Source: Candidatus Poribacteria bacterium (GTDB lineage: Bacteria > Poribacteria > WGA-4E > WGA-3G). From it: a stretch of DNA of 64,000 nucleotides. The notes beneath the pieces were generated by a model, which made no database searches, was not told where the DNA came from, and worked only from the letters and a program-made list of their open reading frames with translations. Shown piece after piece: positions 1-8,771 of the stretch; positions within the stretch are counted from its first letter, which is position 1, and each line of letters begins with the position of its first letter. Both the position numbers and the translations under genes were made by a program. The stretch spans positions 1 through 64,000 of the forward strand of contig JAJEJA010000015.1 in NCBI GenBank assembly GCA_022828145.1, read 5' to 3'.

Positions 1-1351
1 TTGAGATTCTTATCTTTTCAAGTTATAATAGATGAGATGGAGTTAGATAAGCGTAGTCACTGTTTCAATCTCACAATTGAGATTCTTATCTTTTCAAGTG
101 GCTTTGTGATAAGGAAACGGTTACAGAGATAGAAAAGTTTCAATCTCACAATTGAGATTCTTATCTTTTCAAGAAACGGACCCGAGTTGAAACAGTCTAA
201 GCGATGTTCGTTTCAATCTCACAATTGAGATTCTTATCTTTTCAAGACGGAAAAGACTATAAGTTAATTGCGTTCCATTGCAGTTTCAATCTCACAATTG
301 AGATTCTTATCTTTTCAAGAAGACACAGGAAGCAGTTTGGGGAGGTTGAATTCTCTAGTTTCAATCTCACAATTGAGATTCTTATCTTTTCAAGTGTTGT
401 TGAATAACTTGAAATATAAAGGTTCAACAAGGTTTCAATCTCACAATTGAGATTCTTATCTTTTCAAGGTGAAAGTGCTCCACCTGAAATGCCAACGGAT
501 ATCTGTTTCAATCTCACAATTGAGATTCTTATCTTTTCAAGCATAAGGATAAGGCAACCCAAGGACAATTGAATTATATTGTTTCAATCTCACAATTGAG
601 ATTCTTATCTTTTCAAGTAACCCACCATACTGGAAAGAAAACGGTACAATGATAGTTTCAATCTCACAATTGAGATTCTTATCTTTTCAAGGTAAATGGC
701 AGACCGCGTAGCGATATTTCATGAGTCGTTTCAATCTCACAATTGAGATTCTTATCTTTTCAAGTGATAGACAAGCCATCCCTTATTTTTCGCATACTGA
801 ATGTTTCAATCTCACAATTGAGATTCTTATCTTTTCAAGTGAAGAGGGGTATCCCGTCGCTGTCCGATATGAAACGTTTCAATCTCACAATTGAGATTCT
901 TATCTTTTCAAGTTATCACGGCAATGCATATCAACTGGAAATTAGCTAGTTTCAATCTCACAATTGAGATTCTTATCTTTTCAAGAGTATCAAAACGATG
1001 TTTTGAACTCGTAATCAAATTGTTTCAATCTCACAATTGAGATTCTTATCTTTTCAAGCTGATGCACGCATCGCATTTATGAGCGCAACACCCGTGTTTC
1101 AATCTCACAATTGAGATTCTTATCTTTTCAAGAAAAGGTCAACAACATCATCAACGCAGCTCCAACAAGTTTCAATCTCACAATTGAGATTCTTATCTTT
1201 TCAAGTTATGATAGGAAAAGCAATACAAATAGGGTTATATACGTTTCAATCTCACAATTGAGATTCTTATCTTTTCAAGATTTCTTCGAACGAACACTAC
1301 GAATTAGCATCAGAGTTTCAATCTCACAATTGAGATTCTTATCTTTTCAAG
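1..1351 (-). CRISPR. CRISPR array, 18 full repeats plus one partial
   Basis: A 37-bp repeat (plus strand begins GTTTCAATCTCACAATTGAG, ends TCTTTTCAAG) starts at 62, 137, 210, 283, 358, 432, 505, 581, 655, 728, 803, 876, 949, 1022, 1096, 1169, 1243 and 1315. Its last 22 bases are also at 1-22, so the array continues beyond the left edge. Spacers are about 35-39 nt and all different; the repeats look identical. On the minus strand the repeat ends in ATTGAAAC, the usual 8-nt crRNA 5' handle of type I systems, and holds a 7-bp hairpin (AATCTCA / TGAGATT, loop ATTG) for Cas6. The array is therefore read on the minus strand, like the cas genes, with its leader between 1352 and cas2. Spacer targets cannot be named from sequence alone. 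Confidence 0.98.
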
Positions 1352-1544
1352 TGCCACCTCTCTGGACCTTGATTGGGTGTGCGTTAACAACATGCATTTC
1401 TGTGAGCGAGGTATTTTCCGCTAACAAAATTTGCATAAATATACCCATCATAAGGTCAACCCGTAATACACAAGTGTTCATCCGTTTCTATGAGCCACTA
1501 AGGAATTTCAGTCCGCTGCCGCTCATAGAAGTCAATTTATGTAA

Positions 1545-1573
1545 ATTATACACGATGTACAATTCTTTGTCAA
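1545..1573 (-). promoter_or_regulatory. CRISPR leader promoter P2, perfect sigma-70 consensus
   Basis: On the minus strand TTGACA (1573-1568) is followed by exactly 17 nt and TATAAT (1550-1545). Transcription would start near 1538 and give a leader RNA of about 190 nt before the first repeat at 1351. This is the better of two tandem promoters and fixes the array orientation. The spacer holds GTACATCGT, also present in the upstream promoter. The rest of 1352-1540 is AT-rich and I see no gene in it. Confidence 0.8.
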
Positions 1574-1576
1574 ACC

Positions 1577-1605
1577 ATTTTAAACGATGTACGACTGTTT
1601 GTCAA
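1577..1605 (-). promoter_or_regulatory. CRISPR leader promoter P1, inside the 3' end of cas2
   Basis: Minus-strand TTGACA (1605-1600), 17 nt, TAAAAT (1582-1577). The -35 and spacer are the last codons of cas2. It lies 32 bp upstream of P2 and repeats its spacer motif GTACATCGT, which may be a shared operator (inference). Confidence 0.55.
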
Positions 1606-1852
1606 GTCCTTTTTTTTGACCGATACGTTCAATCTGTTTTTCACATGCTGCACATATATGGTAAAAGGTAATGGTATCCTCATCAAAATCCATAGCTTTT
1701 ACTAAACGATCCTGCAGACGCAGATAAGCACGTTTATCTATGTTACATTCAAATACGCTATACTGGACTCGTTGACCAAAATCTTTGAGTATTTTTGCGA
1801 CTTTGTTCCTACGTTTATCGTCAGTAATATCATAAGCAACTGTGTAATGCAT
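1580..1852 (-). CDS. cas2: CRISPR-associated endoribonuclease/integrase subunit Cas2
   Basis: Cas2 bridges two Cas1 dimers in the spacer-integration complex. The 90-residue product starts with a beta strand carrying the conserved early Asp (YTVAYDITDD) and continues with the ferredoxin-like pattern DFGQRVQYSVFEC, typical of the family in sequence and length. I chose the ATG at 1852 because GAGGAG lies 7 nt upstream. A longer frame reaches 1894 but its extra 14 codons come from a G/A-rich intergenic repeat. cas2 follows the cas4-cas1 fusion and is the last cas gene before the leader. Its 3' end contains leader promoter P1, so gene and leader overlap. Confidence 0.95.
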   Translation of the reverse strand: MHYTVAYDITDDKRRNKVAKILKDFGQRVQYSVFECNIDKRAYLRLQDRLVKAMDFDEDTITFYHICAACEKQIERIGQKKGLDKQSYIV

Positions 1853-1861
1853 TAGATTCTC

Positions 1862-1896
1862 CTCTTCCAATCCTCCAATCTTCCATCCTTCCATTC
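1862..1896. repeat. Dispersed G/A-rich GGAAG-type repeat
   Basis: Pyrimidine-rich on the plus strand (TCCAATCCTCCAATCTTCCA and on), G/A-rich on the minus strand. Similar tracts lie at 11366-11405 and 19517-19551, each at a gene boundary. Here it separates cas4-cas1 from cas2. Confidence 0.6.
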
Positions 1897-1897
1897 T

Positions 1898-3535
1898 TCA
1901 TCTTATTGTCAGCGGCGTATACTGCTCAATTTCACCTGTGAGATACTTTGCTAACAATCGCACCTGTAATTCCATTGCTCTGCGGAATGTGAGTTTATAC
2001 TTAAACAGAGGATGTGTGATAGTCTCATTTTTTCGCGTTTCATAAGCTGCGTAAAACGTTTTACGAGATTTATCCTTTAGATACCATCCCCCGTGAGATT
2101 GTGTGAAATCTTCCGGTTTTATTCGGCGATTGTTGATCAAGGTAATAACTACCGAGTCTGCTATGATCGGTCGAAACTCCTCCATCAAGTCAAGAGCGAG
2201 GCACGGTTTACCATACTTGAGTTGATGGAAGTATCCGATATAAGGGTCAAGTCCGACTACCTGTATTGCGGAGCTTATATCTGCTGTCAGTAATGAATAG
2301 GCGAAGCTGAGCAGTGCATTCGTTGGGTCTGCAGGTGGTCTACGGGTTCGCTTCTGGAAATCAAATCCCATCTCCTCTTTCAGCATAAAGTTGAACGAAC
2401 CGAAATATGCGGCTGAAGCGTTTCCTTCTAATCCGAGCAATTCGGGGATATCCGTTGCCTTATCAATGCGTTTTTCCATTGCTTGTATTGCTTTTATGCT
2501 ATCCAATAAAGGTTTTAATGCTGTATCTGTGCTATCTGGAGCCTGCCATTTTCTGCGTTGGAGCATTGTCCGCATATTAACCAATTTTCCTCGTACGTAA
2601 GATTTTGAGAGTTCAAGACATGCATCAGAATTATTGGCAACTTGATGTTGTGCACACCGTAAGAGCGAATTTCGGGATACTTGTGGTGTCAATGCGCCGT
2701 GATACCGCCCATAAGCAGAGAGAAACACAACAGGGATTCCCTCGTGCAGGAGTGTTTGCATTGCTGGTGTCGTTAGGTTGACGTTGCCAGATATAACGAC
2801 CTGTCCAAGATGAATCAGCGGAATATCGCGTATCACCTCGTTTTCTTTGACCACAAGGATGCGTTCCCCTGTCTTCTTAATTGCACATCCCTGTTCATCA
2901 ACATAAAGCACGTCATTGATGCCGAGTGCAGGTTTGATTCGTTTGGGGCGTTCATCTAATTCATGCAAATAGGCGACTTCATCAGGTAAACAGATCGCGC
3001 GTACACTACAACCGTTGCACCGATTATCGTGAATAGGTTTCGGAATCTTTCGGGTATCTAACAGCGCGTGTGCTTCAGCGACAAAGCGTAACGTTGTCTC
3101 ACGTAGTTCCTTATCAAACAGCACTTTTCGTCTCCGTTTAGAACCGATATAATACATATAACCGTGGGGGATTGAAATGCCCGTTTTTTCTTCTAACAAC
3201 AACCCTTGTAAACAGAGTTGCACTTGATCGTTCAGCCAATCTCCCACGCCTGCTTTTTTGAATTCAACTGGATACGGGATACCATCTTTTTCCTCAACAA
3301 GATCGGTGTAACCGGAGATACCTAAAGTATCGGAAGCGAGGTGTTGTCGGTGAGATATAATTCTATCGCCTTTCTTTCTATCGGTTACTGCCGTGTGGAC
3401 ATTGTCATGCTTTATTTTTCCTTCCTCAACGTGTTCATTGACAACTTGGTGTCCTTCAATAGATTCATAATAGAATCGCCGTGGACAAAAGACGTAAGTG
3501 TTTATTTGTGAGAGTGGTATATAATTCTCAGACAT
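1898..3535 (-). CDS. cas4-cas1: Cas4-Cas1 fusion, spacer acquisition
   Basis: One 545-residue protein joins the Cas4 nuclease, which trims prespacers and helps select the PAM, to the Cas1 integrase. The Cas4 part (about 1-195) shows a RecB-type nuclease core with Asp78 (GYTDLV) and Glu91-x-Lys93 (PVEFKK), plus four cysteines for a 4Fe-4S cluster: Cys17 in FCPRRFYYE and Cys173, Cys176 and Cys182 in CNGCSVRAIC. Cas1 begins near 205 and carries GLEGNASAAYF (catalytic Glu), the His of GYFHQLKYGKP, and DLMEEFRPIIAD. Start ATG 3535 has AAAGGAG 8 nt upstream; the frame is open seven codons further but without a site. Fusions of this kind are known in several type I subtypes and in V-B, so this does not fix the subtype. 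Confidence 0.95.
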   Translation of the reverse strand: MSENYIPLSQINTYVFCPRRFYYESIEGHQVVNEHVEEGKIKHDNVHTAVTDRKKGDRIISHRQHLASDTLGISGYTDLVEEKDGIPYPVEFKKAGVGDWLNDQVQLCLQGLLLEEKTGISIPHGYMYYIGSKRRRKVLFDKELRETTLRFVAEAHALLDTRKIPKPIHDNRCNGCSVRAICLPDEVAYLHELDERPKRIKPALGINDVLYVDEQGCAIKKTGERILVVKENEVIRDIPLIHLGQVVISGNVNLTTPAMQTLLHEGIPVVFLSAYGRYHGALTPQVSRNSLLRCAQHQVANNSDACLELSKSYVRGKLVNMRTMLQRRKWQAPDSTDTALKPLLDSIKAIQAMEKRIDKATDIPELLGLEGNASAAYFGSFNFMLKEEMGFDFQKRTRRPPADPTNALLSFAYSLLTADISSAIQVVGLDPYIGYFHQLKYGKPCLALDLMEEFRPIIADSVVITLINNRRIKPEDFTQSHGGWYLKDKSRKTFYAAYETRKNETITHPLFKYKLTFRRAMELQVRLLAKYLTGEIEQYTPLTIR

Positions 3536-3548
3536 GCCAATTGCTCCT

Positions 3549-4379
3549 TTAATCAACGCGCCGTGTTTGACCCATCCCCATTGTTGTTTTATATCCTGTC
3601 CCGCAATAGAAAGCGAAATTTGATAAACAGTTCACTATACGAAGTGTATTTTCATCAAGCGATTTCTCTGGATAGAAAATCCACGCGCAGTTGCCAATCC
3701 ACCCTGGTACGGTATGTTTTCCGTAGTTGAGTCTCTTTGATTCTGTATTAACGCTGGTCAGCTGTCCATGTTCTCTTATGAACTCAAGGATTTCGTTTTT
3801 GTCAAGGTTAATAGGTGCGAAGGCGTTCCACTTGTTGACCCAACTCTGATAACATCGTTCCATGTCTACATAAGCATCGTTACGTGTTTTCTGTCCGCGT
3901 GATGTTAATCGTCTAAACGCTGTGGGTGAATAGAATCGGAAACTCATCCGCGTTTCTGTTTTTGCGGATTGGACTAATTCTGGGTATGTTTCACTTCCGC
4001 TCCAACTCCGTTCATCTGTTGCGTGCGATACCAGTTGCTTCACCTGAAATATCGCATCTCCGAGTCGTATCGTTGGCAACACTTGTGTAAGAAAAGATTG
4101 TCCGAAGAAGGCGAAAAGTTTATCGTCAAGAAAGGTGAATCGGAGTTTACATTCTGTCCCAGCACGGACGTGTAGGTACTCTCCATGTCTTTTACCCTCA
4201 GCTATTAGCGGTGATACGGTGAACGGCTTTTGTGTTGATGTTGCATGTAGGTCTTTCGCTACTTCCGGATTTGTTTCTCGCATGATGGAGAGAAATGCGG
4301 CATGGGCATGGTGTCCCATCGTTGGGCGGAGTTTTACATCGGTTTCGGGTATGAGGGATATGAGTGTGCTGATTGGCAT
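3549..4379 (-). CDS. cas6: Cas6 pre-crRNA endoribonuclease
   Basis: Cas6 cuts the array transcript at the base of each repeat hairpin and often stays bound to the crRNA 3' end. The 276-residue protein has the RAMP layout: an N-terminal GHHAHAAFL segment with candidate catalytic histidines, the Cas6 signature KPFTVSPLI near 55, and a C-terminal glycine-rich loop (GTGYKTTMGMGQTRR) that binds RNA. From memory, the tail pattern (FAFYCGTGYKTTMGMG) is close to Cas6 of type I-D loci. AAGGAG 8 nt before the ATG supports the start. It lies between the helicase gene and cas4-cas1, with 13 bp to the latter. Confidence 0.93.
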   Translation of the reverse strand: MPISTLISLIPETDVKLRPTMGHHAHAAFLSIMRETNPEVAKDLHATSTQKPFTVSPLIAEGKRHGEYLHVRAGTECKLRFTFLDDKLFAFFGQSFLTQVLPTIRLGDAIFQVKQLVSHATDERSWSGSETYPELVQSAKTETRMSFRFYSPTAFRRLTSRGQKTRNDAYVDMERCYQSWVNKWNAFAPINLDKNEILEFIREHGQLTSVNTESKRLNYGKHTVPGWIGNCAWIFYPEKSLDENTLRIVNCLSNFAFYCGTGYKTTMGMGQTRRVD

Positions 4380-4401
4380 TTGGGGTTCTCCTTACACTAT
4401 T

Positions 4402-6258
4402 TTAAAACAGGCTTAACTGTTCAATACCTTCCTGTTTTTCAGGTTCTACACTGATCGGTTCTGTCTGTGGAAGTTGTGTCATATCTTCTGATGTAGGTTT
4501 CTCAAAATCTTTCAAATAATACAACCAGATATCTTTAGGTTTTCCGTTTTCATCAGTAGTCTTATAGGCTAAATTTTGTCGGTAGCCTCTCTCACCACGA
4601 TATTCAAACACTTTGGGTGGTTCAATGTAACCTAACTCTTCTGAAAAGTAAGATTTAGGGACTTCAACAAAGAGTTCTTTAAAATAGATACTTCCACCAC
4701 GAGTAAGCTCAACAAACTTAAATTCCTCGTTATACTCATCGTAAAACCGTTGGTATACTTTAAAATCTGGGTTGATAGACTCATCGTCTTCTCCTCTCGC
4801 TATACAACTTTGGATAGACACACCTACATCGTTTTCGGGACGGTGCTTTACCTCTTTTTCTGGTACTTTGGTTGTAAGGGTAATTGAGGGTTCAAAACTC
4901 CGCGTAATCACAAGTCCTCTATCGTGCAATGGTTTGTTTTCAAGACGTGCTTCATAGACATATTCATATAACATATCAAAAAGCACTTCCGCCCTATAGT
5001 CAGAATGCGGCACGTACTCCATAAGTTTAAGGATGTCGTTCGGATTGAGATTCTTCCCGTTCTGTTGATGCAGCTTCTCAAGGTATTTCTCCATCTTTTC
5101 ATCGGAAAGGATAGAGAGAAAAGAGGGTATTTTATTGCCTACAACGACGATTTCAGCATCTTTAATTTTTCCTTTTCGGTTGCATCTGCCCGCGCGTTGA
5201 ATGAGCGAATCGGGGTTGCACAACTCGGTGATAAGTAGGTGTGCGTCAAGGTCACATCCGACTTCAATTGCACTTGTTGTGAGAAGTAGGTAACCTTCAT
5301 TTTTGTCTTCACGTTCTTTTAGTTCACCGTAAACTTTCTTGCGTTGTTGATTGGAAAGCCGGCCGTGGTAAAGGAAGATGTTCTCATCACCTTTCTGCTC
5401 TTTCAGGTGCTTATAAGCTGGGATAAGGTTCTTAACCGTTTCAATAGTGACAATAATTCGCTTATCTGATTTGTAGTGTTCAGATACAGAGGCACAGATT
5501 TTGTCTGTAACCTCTTTGGGTCTCGCAGCAATATACTTAAGTGCCTTGTTTGGATGAGGTCTGCTCTGACACCGCTCAAGTTCTTGCTGCTCAGTCTCCG
5601 TGGTATAGTCAACAGAGTCCAAAAAATGTAATTCTTTCTGGTAGGTCTCAGGCATTGTCGCTGTCATTACAACCATATCTAAGTTGACTTTGTAGAGTGC
5701 TTTAATGAGACGTTCAAAATTAACAAACGCAACCTGATCGTAGGCATGCACCTCATCAAAACAGAACAGATTGTGACGTTGACTGTGGTGAATTCGGAAT
5801 GGGAAAATATAAGATTTTTTAGGTTCACCGAATCCGAAAAAACGATATAAGAATTTGTCAAATGTTGTAAGGATAACATCACCATCGTAGAGGTGACGTT
5901 TTCCTGTTTCCAATTTTTTTCCATTTTCAAAAACGGTGCGGGATGCCTCAGAGCCTCTGTCAACTACAAGTGCGTAAGGTCTGTCAGTCTTTTCTGATGC
6001 ACGTTGAAGATATTCTTCACACCGACTAATCTGGTCGTCAACGAGACTGCGTGATGGAAATATGAGAAACAAACGGCGATCAGAATCAAGACTTGGAATG
6101 AGTACCGCCTCCGTTTTTCCGCTGCCTGTGGGAGCTTTGAGCAGAAGGGCAGGATTATTCTTTTTTGGAGCAATGTGATCGAAAAGTTCTTCCTGCATCG
6201 GATTTGGACCATCTTCGAATTTTGTAAACTTTTGATATGCCTCTAATGCGCTTTGCAT
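4402..6258 (-). CDS. cas3': Cas3' superfamily 2 helicase (no HD domain)
   Basis: DExH helicase that unwinds target DNA after recruitment by the crRNA complex. The 618-residue product has Walker A APTGSGKT at 42-49, the DEVH box at 168-171, motif III TATMP near 200 and motif VI QRAGRCNRKG near 370. No HD nuclease motif is present; that domain is encoded by the next gene upstream, with which this gene overlaps by 16 bp. The ATG at 6258 has AAAGGAG 8 nt upstream; an eight-codon longer frame would begin inside that site. Separate helicase and HD proteins occur in I-A; in I-D the HD domain is normally fused to Cas10d. Confidence 0.93.
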   Translation of the reverse strand: MQSALEAYQKFTKFEDGPNPMQEELFDHIAPKKNNPALLLKAPTGSGKTEAVLIPSLDSDRRLFLIFPSRSLVDDQISRCEEYLQRASEKTDRPYALVVDRGSEASRTVFENGKKLETGKRHLYDGDVILTTFDKFLYRFFGFGEPKKSYIFPFRIHHSQRHNLFCFDEVHAYDQVAFVNFERLIKALYKVNLDMVVMTATMPETYQKELHFLDSVDYTTETEQQELERCQSRPHPNKALKYIAARPKEVTDKICASVSEHYKSDKRIIVTIETVKNLIPAYKHLKEQKGDENIFLYHGRLSNQQRKKVYGELKEREDKNEGYLLLTTSAIEVGCDLDAHLLITELCNPDSLIQRAGRCNRKGKIKDAEIVVVGNKIPSFLSILSDEKMEKYLEKLHQQNGKNLNPNDILKLMEYVPHSDYRAEVLFDMLYEYVYEARLENKPLHDRGLVITRSFEPSITLTTKVPEKEVKHRPENDVGVSIQSCIARGEDDESINPDFKVYQRFYDEYNEEFKFVELTRGGSIYFKELFVEVPKSYFSEELGYIEPPKVFEYRGERGYRQNLAYKTTDENGKPKDIWLYYLKDFEKPTSEDMTQLPQTEPISVEPEKQEGIEQLSLF

Positions 6259-7037
6259 AAAATCATCTCCTTTTGTTGACAATCTGTATCTTTGTGGGAA
6301 TTAACAATCATTTTACGGAGAAAGTTCACCCCTTTTTCCCAATTACCTTTTTCCAAAGCTTCAGATATTTGACTACGGTCTTTTGCTGGAACATCAAATT
6401 TATAATATTCAAGTGGTAGACAGATTTCTTCCTCACCAAATGGATAAGGGTTAACCTCAATAGTTTTCGCATCCTCATGCATTCGCGAGTGAAAATCCAT
6501 AAAGACGCGCGGCTGCACATCCATCATGAAAGCGTAAGTCTCAAGTTCTGCCTCAATTTGATCGCACATCTCCAAGATATAGAGGTCAATTGGAAATCTC
6601 TTTATTTCTTCATCAGAATACTGTTTCAATGCTCTGAGTTGTGCTTGTGCATTGACAATACCTTCAACAGAGAATTCGTGATGGAGTCGGATAAGCAATT
6701 CAACATAGCGATCATCATCGGAAACCTTAAACCGGTGTCCAGCGAAGGAATAACCCAGAGATTTACGCCCGTTATCCTTCCAACTTTGATAGGTTACGCG
6801 GAAGGTTTCAGGTTTAGCATTATCATGTTTCTCCGCGGCGCGTATCAGAAGATTGCGAGTTTCTACTGCATTCCGTTTAAATTTTGGGTAAAAATCCGAC
6901 TGAAATTTTTCCACTAATGTAACGACGTTTTCAACATGGCTATCCAATGTAAGAACGGTAACTTTTTTTACATCCGGTCCGCTATCAGGCTCAAAAAAGA
7001 CCCTTCCAACTTTAAGATTATTTTTTTCATTAGCCAT
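6243..7037 (-). CDS. cas3'': Cas3''-type stand-alone HD nuclease
   Basis: A 264-residue HD-superfamily phosphohydrolase with the metal ligands of Cas3''. His34 lies in DSHVENV, His71-Asp72 in AEKHDNAKP, His101 in FAGHRF, His119-His120 in RLHHEF and Asp159 in EMCDQIEAE. It should supply the DNA-degrading activity of interference. GAAAGGAG before the ATG at 7037 sets the start; the frame is open 24 codons further but there it overlaps cas5. It overlaps cas5 by 8 bp and the helicase by 16 bp, so the three are probably translated together. Its length plus that of the large subunit (264 + 737) is about that of an HD-containing Cas10d. Confidence 0.9.
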   Translation of the reverse strand: MANEKNNLKVGRVFFEPDSGPDVKKVTVLTLDSHVENVVTLVEKFQSDFYPKFKRNAVETRNLLIRAAEKHDNAKPETFRVTYQSWKDNGRKSLGYSFAGHRFKVSDDDRYVELLIRLHHEFSVEGIVNAQAQLRALKQYSDEEIKRFPIDLYILEMCDQIEAELETYAFMMDVQPRVFMDFHSRMHEDAKTIEVNPYPFGEEEICLPLEYYKFDVPAKDRSQISEALEKGNWEKGVNFLRKMIVNSHKDTDCQQKEMILCKAH

Positions 7038-7812
7038 TTTCCTCTCCTTTCCACAATTCATCAATAAAGAGTTTCGGAAGATGAACGTTCCCATCGGTAT
7101 AATAATCAAGTTCTATTTCTCCGCTTACCTCACCGGCAACAAATGGAACGAACCCCTTAATATTACTTGGCTCTGGTTGTTCAAGGTTAGTATTTTCAGA
7201 TGCACCTTCTCCCCATGCGTACCGATAAAGTGGAAATGCCTCACATGGAACTCCGACGAGTGCCGTACCGGGCAGAAGCGTATCGGGTTTGGTTTTCACC
7301 TGTTTCAAAACGATTTCAGTCGGTCCACTAATCCTATCCACAAAAGCGTATCCTTCTTTGCCGATTTTACAACCAAAGTTTTTTACTGTCTTCAATTGGC
7401 TTAAAAGTTCTTTGTCTTCCGATACCACATAACCGACGAGCTTTTCTGTGAAAAGATATTCCCATGTATGAAGTTGATAAACTTCTTTCGTGGATTGGTG
7501 CCGAACGATTCGCGAGAAGGCGTTATGGTTGAAAGATCTAATTCCTTGACGTTTCGTCGTATGGACCCGGTATCTGCGTGCCTTTGGATACGCACCGAGC
7601 GGACAAAGTTGAGGTGGCAAGGCGTAGTAATCTGGATCTTTGACAGTGGTTTCCGGTAGATGTCCAGCTTCCAGCAATTTTAATCGGCACAAAAAACCGG
7701 ACATCGTTGTCGGTGGTAGAAACGGGTACGTACTGATGTGCAAGATAGACGAAGGCATCCGTCTAAACGTCAATCCCGATGTCGGTTTAATTATCAGTTT
7801 CAGCATCCACAT
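7030..7812 (-). CDS. cas5: Cas5-type RAMP subunit (Csc1-like)
   Basis: Cas5 caps the 5' handle of the crRNA in type I complexes. The 260-residue protein opens with a RAMP beta strand (MLKLIIKPTSGLTFR) and an early segment compatible with the Cas5 thumb; the rest is too divergent for me to assign every motif. Position between cas7 and cas3'' and order in the operon are the main evidence. GAGGAGGAGG 9 nt upstream selects the ATG at 7812, making a 26-bp overlap with cas7. If the locus is I-D this would be Csc1. Confidence 0.75.
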   Translation of the reverse strand: MWMLKLIIKPTSGLTFRRMPSSILHISTYPFLPPTTMSGFLCRLKLLEAGHLPETTVKDPDYYALPPQLCPLGAYPKARRYRVHTTKRQGIRSFNHNAFSRIVRHQSTKEVYQLHTWEYLFTEKLVGYVVSEDKELLSQLKTVKNFGCKIGKEGYAFVDRISGPTEIVLKQVKTKPDTLLPGTALVGVPCEAFPLYRYAWGEGASENTNLEQPEPSNIKGFVPFVAGEVSGEIELDYYTDGNVHLPKLFIDELWKGEENG

Positions 7813-8767
7813 TATTGAGTGCCTCCTCCTCAAACTTAGTTAGATACTCTGATAGTTTGGCAATAGCGGCATCTCCGATATATCGTTGAAAATTTCCCTC
7901 TGTCAATTCATCGGTTGGTTCTTGTTCCTTCCCTGCTACTGAAAAGGCAGCCTTTCTAAACTGTTTTTTCGCCTCTTCAACTTCTGTAATACTTGGCGAA
8001 ACTACGGGACGTTTACCGAGCGGTGCAAGATACCGATCAACAACAATCCACGGTTCTTCTTTATCTTCTCTGACAAGCGGTGCATCATAAATTTTAACAC
8101 CCTTCGGATTACCTGCTCCTAAGCGAGCCAATGCACTCATGAACGCATAAGCTACAGTGGAAAATTCACTGTCTGTCATACTCAAACAGTGATTGTAGAC
8201 AGGATACAAAAGTCCTGGTTGGTTATATTCTCGTTTAAAAGGAGTCGGTGTCGGCTCTGATTCAGGAGGTTTACGTATCATTGACGGATGCATTGCACGT
8301 TGCTTTTCTTCAGGTCCCAACTCTTGAATCGCCACACCTCCACTATGCGTTAGTCTCCCAATAAGGGTTGTTGCAGGACGTTTTTCATTTTCACCTTCAA
8401 CTTCGGTTGTACTTGTGATAAGACCCCCAAAAACACGACAGATTGGACACTCTGCCTTACTGCACGTATGCGGAATGCCGCAGTTTAAGGTGTCGCCAAG
8501 TAGCCCATTACCTTTTGGTGCCCAAATTAACGTTCGGCGTTCAACACCACGACGCTTTGTCGGAGAGAGATAGCATTTCTCAAGTTCACTTTCCTCGCCA
8601 CCGTTATTAGGTAATGGGATAGTGACTGTTTCAACTATGTTAACATTCACTTGTGTCTCATGCCCAAAATAGAGTTCTTGACCACCTTCAAAAAATGCGT
8701 AAATGTCAAAGTTAAAACGCTGTTTATCCGAATAATCTTCAAGTCCTGATTTTACTTTACTTGCCAT
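7787..8767 (-). CDS. cas7: Cas7 backbone subunit (Csc2-like, zinc finger)
   Basis: Cas7 subunits form the helical backbone that holds the crRNA. This 326-residue protein carries a cysteine cluster, Cys96, Cys102, Cys107 and Cys110 (CSKAECPIC, then RVFGG), followed by a Thr/Gly-rich region and the conserved-looking block LARLGAGNPKGVKIYDAP near 215-235. A zinc-binding CxxC followed by a hydrophobic Phe-Gly resembles Csc2 of type I-D; it does not resemble Csa2 or the NGxPNGDPD-type Cas7. AAGGAG 9 nt upstream supports the ATG at 8767, 4 bp after the large-subunit gene ends. The family call rests partly on gene order. Confidence 0.8.
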   Translation of the reverse strand: MASKVKSGLEDYSDKQRFNFDIYAFFEGGQELYFGHETQVNVNIVETVTIPLPNNGGEESELEKCYLSPTKRRGVERRTLIWAPKGNGLLGDTLNCGIPHTCSKAECPICRVFGGLITSTTEVEGENEKRPATTLIGRLTHSGGVAIQELGPEEKQRAMHPSMIRKPPESEPTPTPFKREYNQPGLLYPVYNHCLSMTDSEFSTVAYAFMSALARLGAGNPKGVKIYDAPLVREDKEEPWIVVDRYLAPLGKRPVVSPSITEVEEAKKQFRKAAFSVAGKEQEPTDELTEGNFQRYIGDAAIAKLSEYLTKFEEEALNNVDAETDN

Positions 8768-8771
8768 TAGT

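Noticed and set aside
204..1671. Open frames across the repeat array giving repetitive proteins
   Set aside because: They are translations of the CRISPR repeat and spacers; no ribosome binding sites and exact 73-75 bp periodicity explained by the array.
1898..3535. Assignment to subtype I-G because of the Cas4-Cas1 fusion
   Set aside because: A separate Cas6 and separate HD and helicase genes are present, and no Csb-type subunits are seen.
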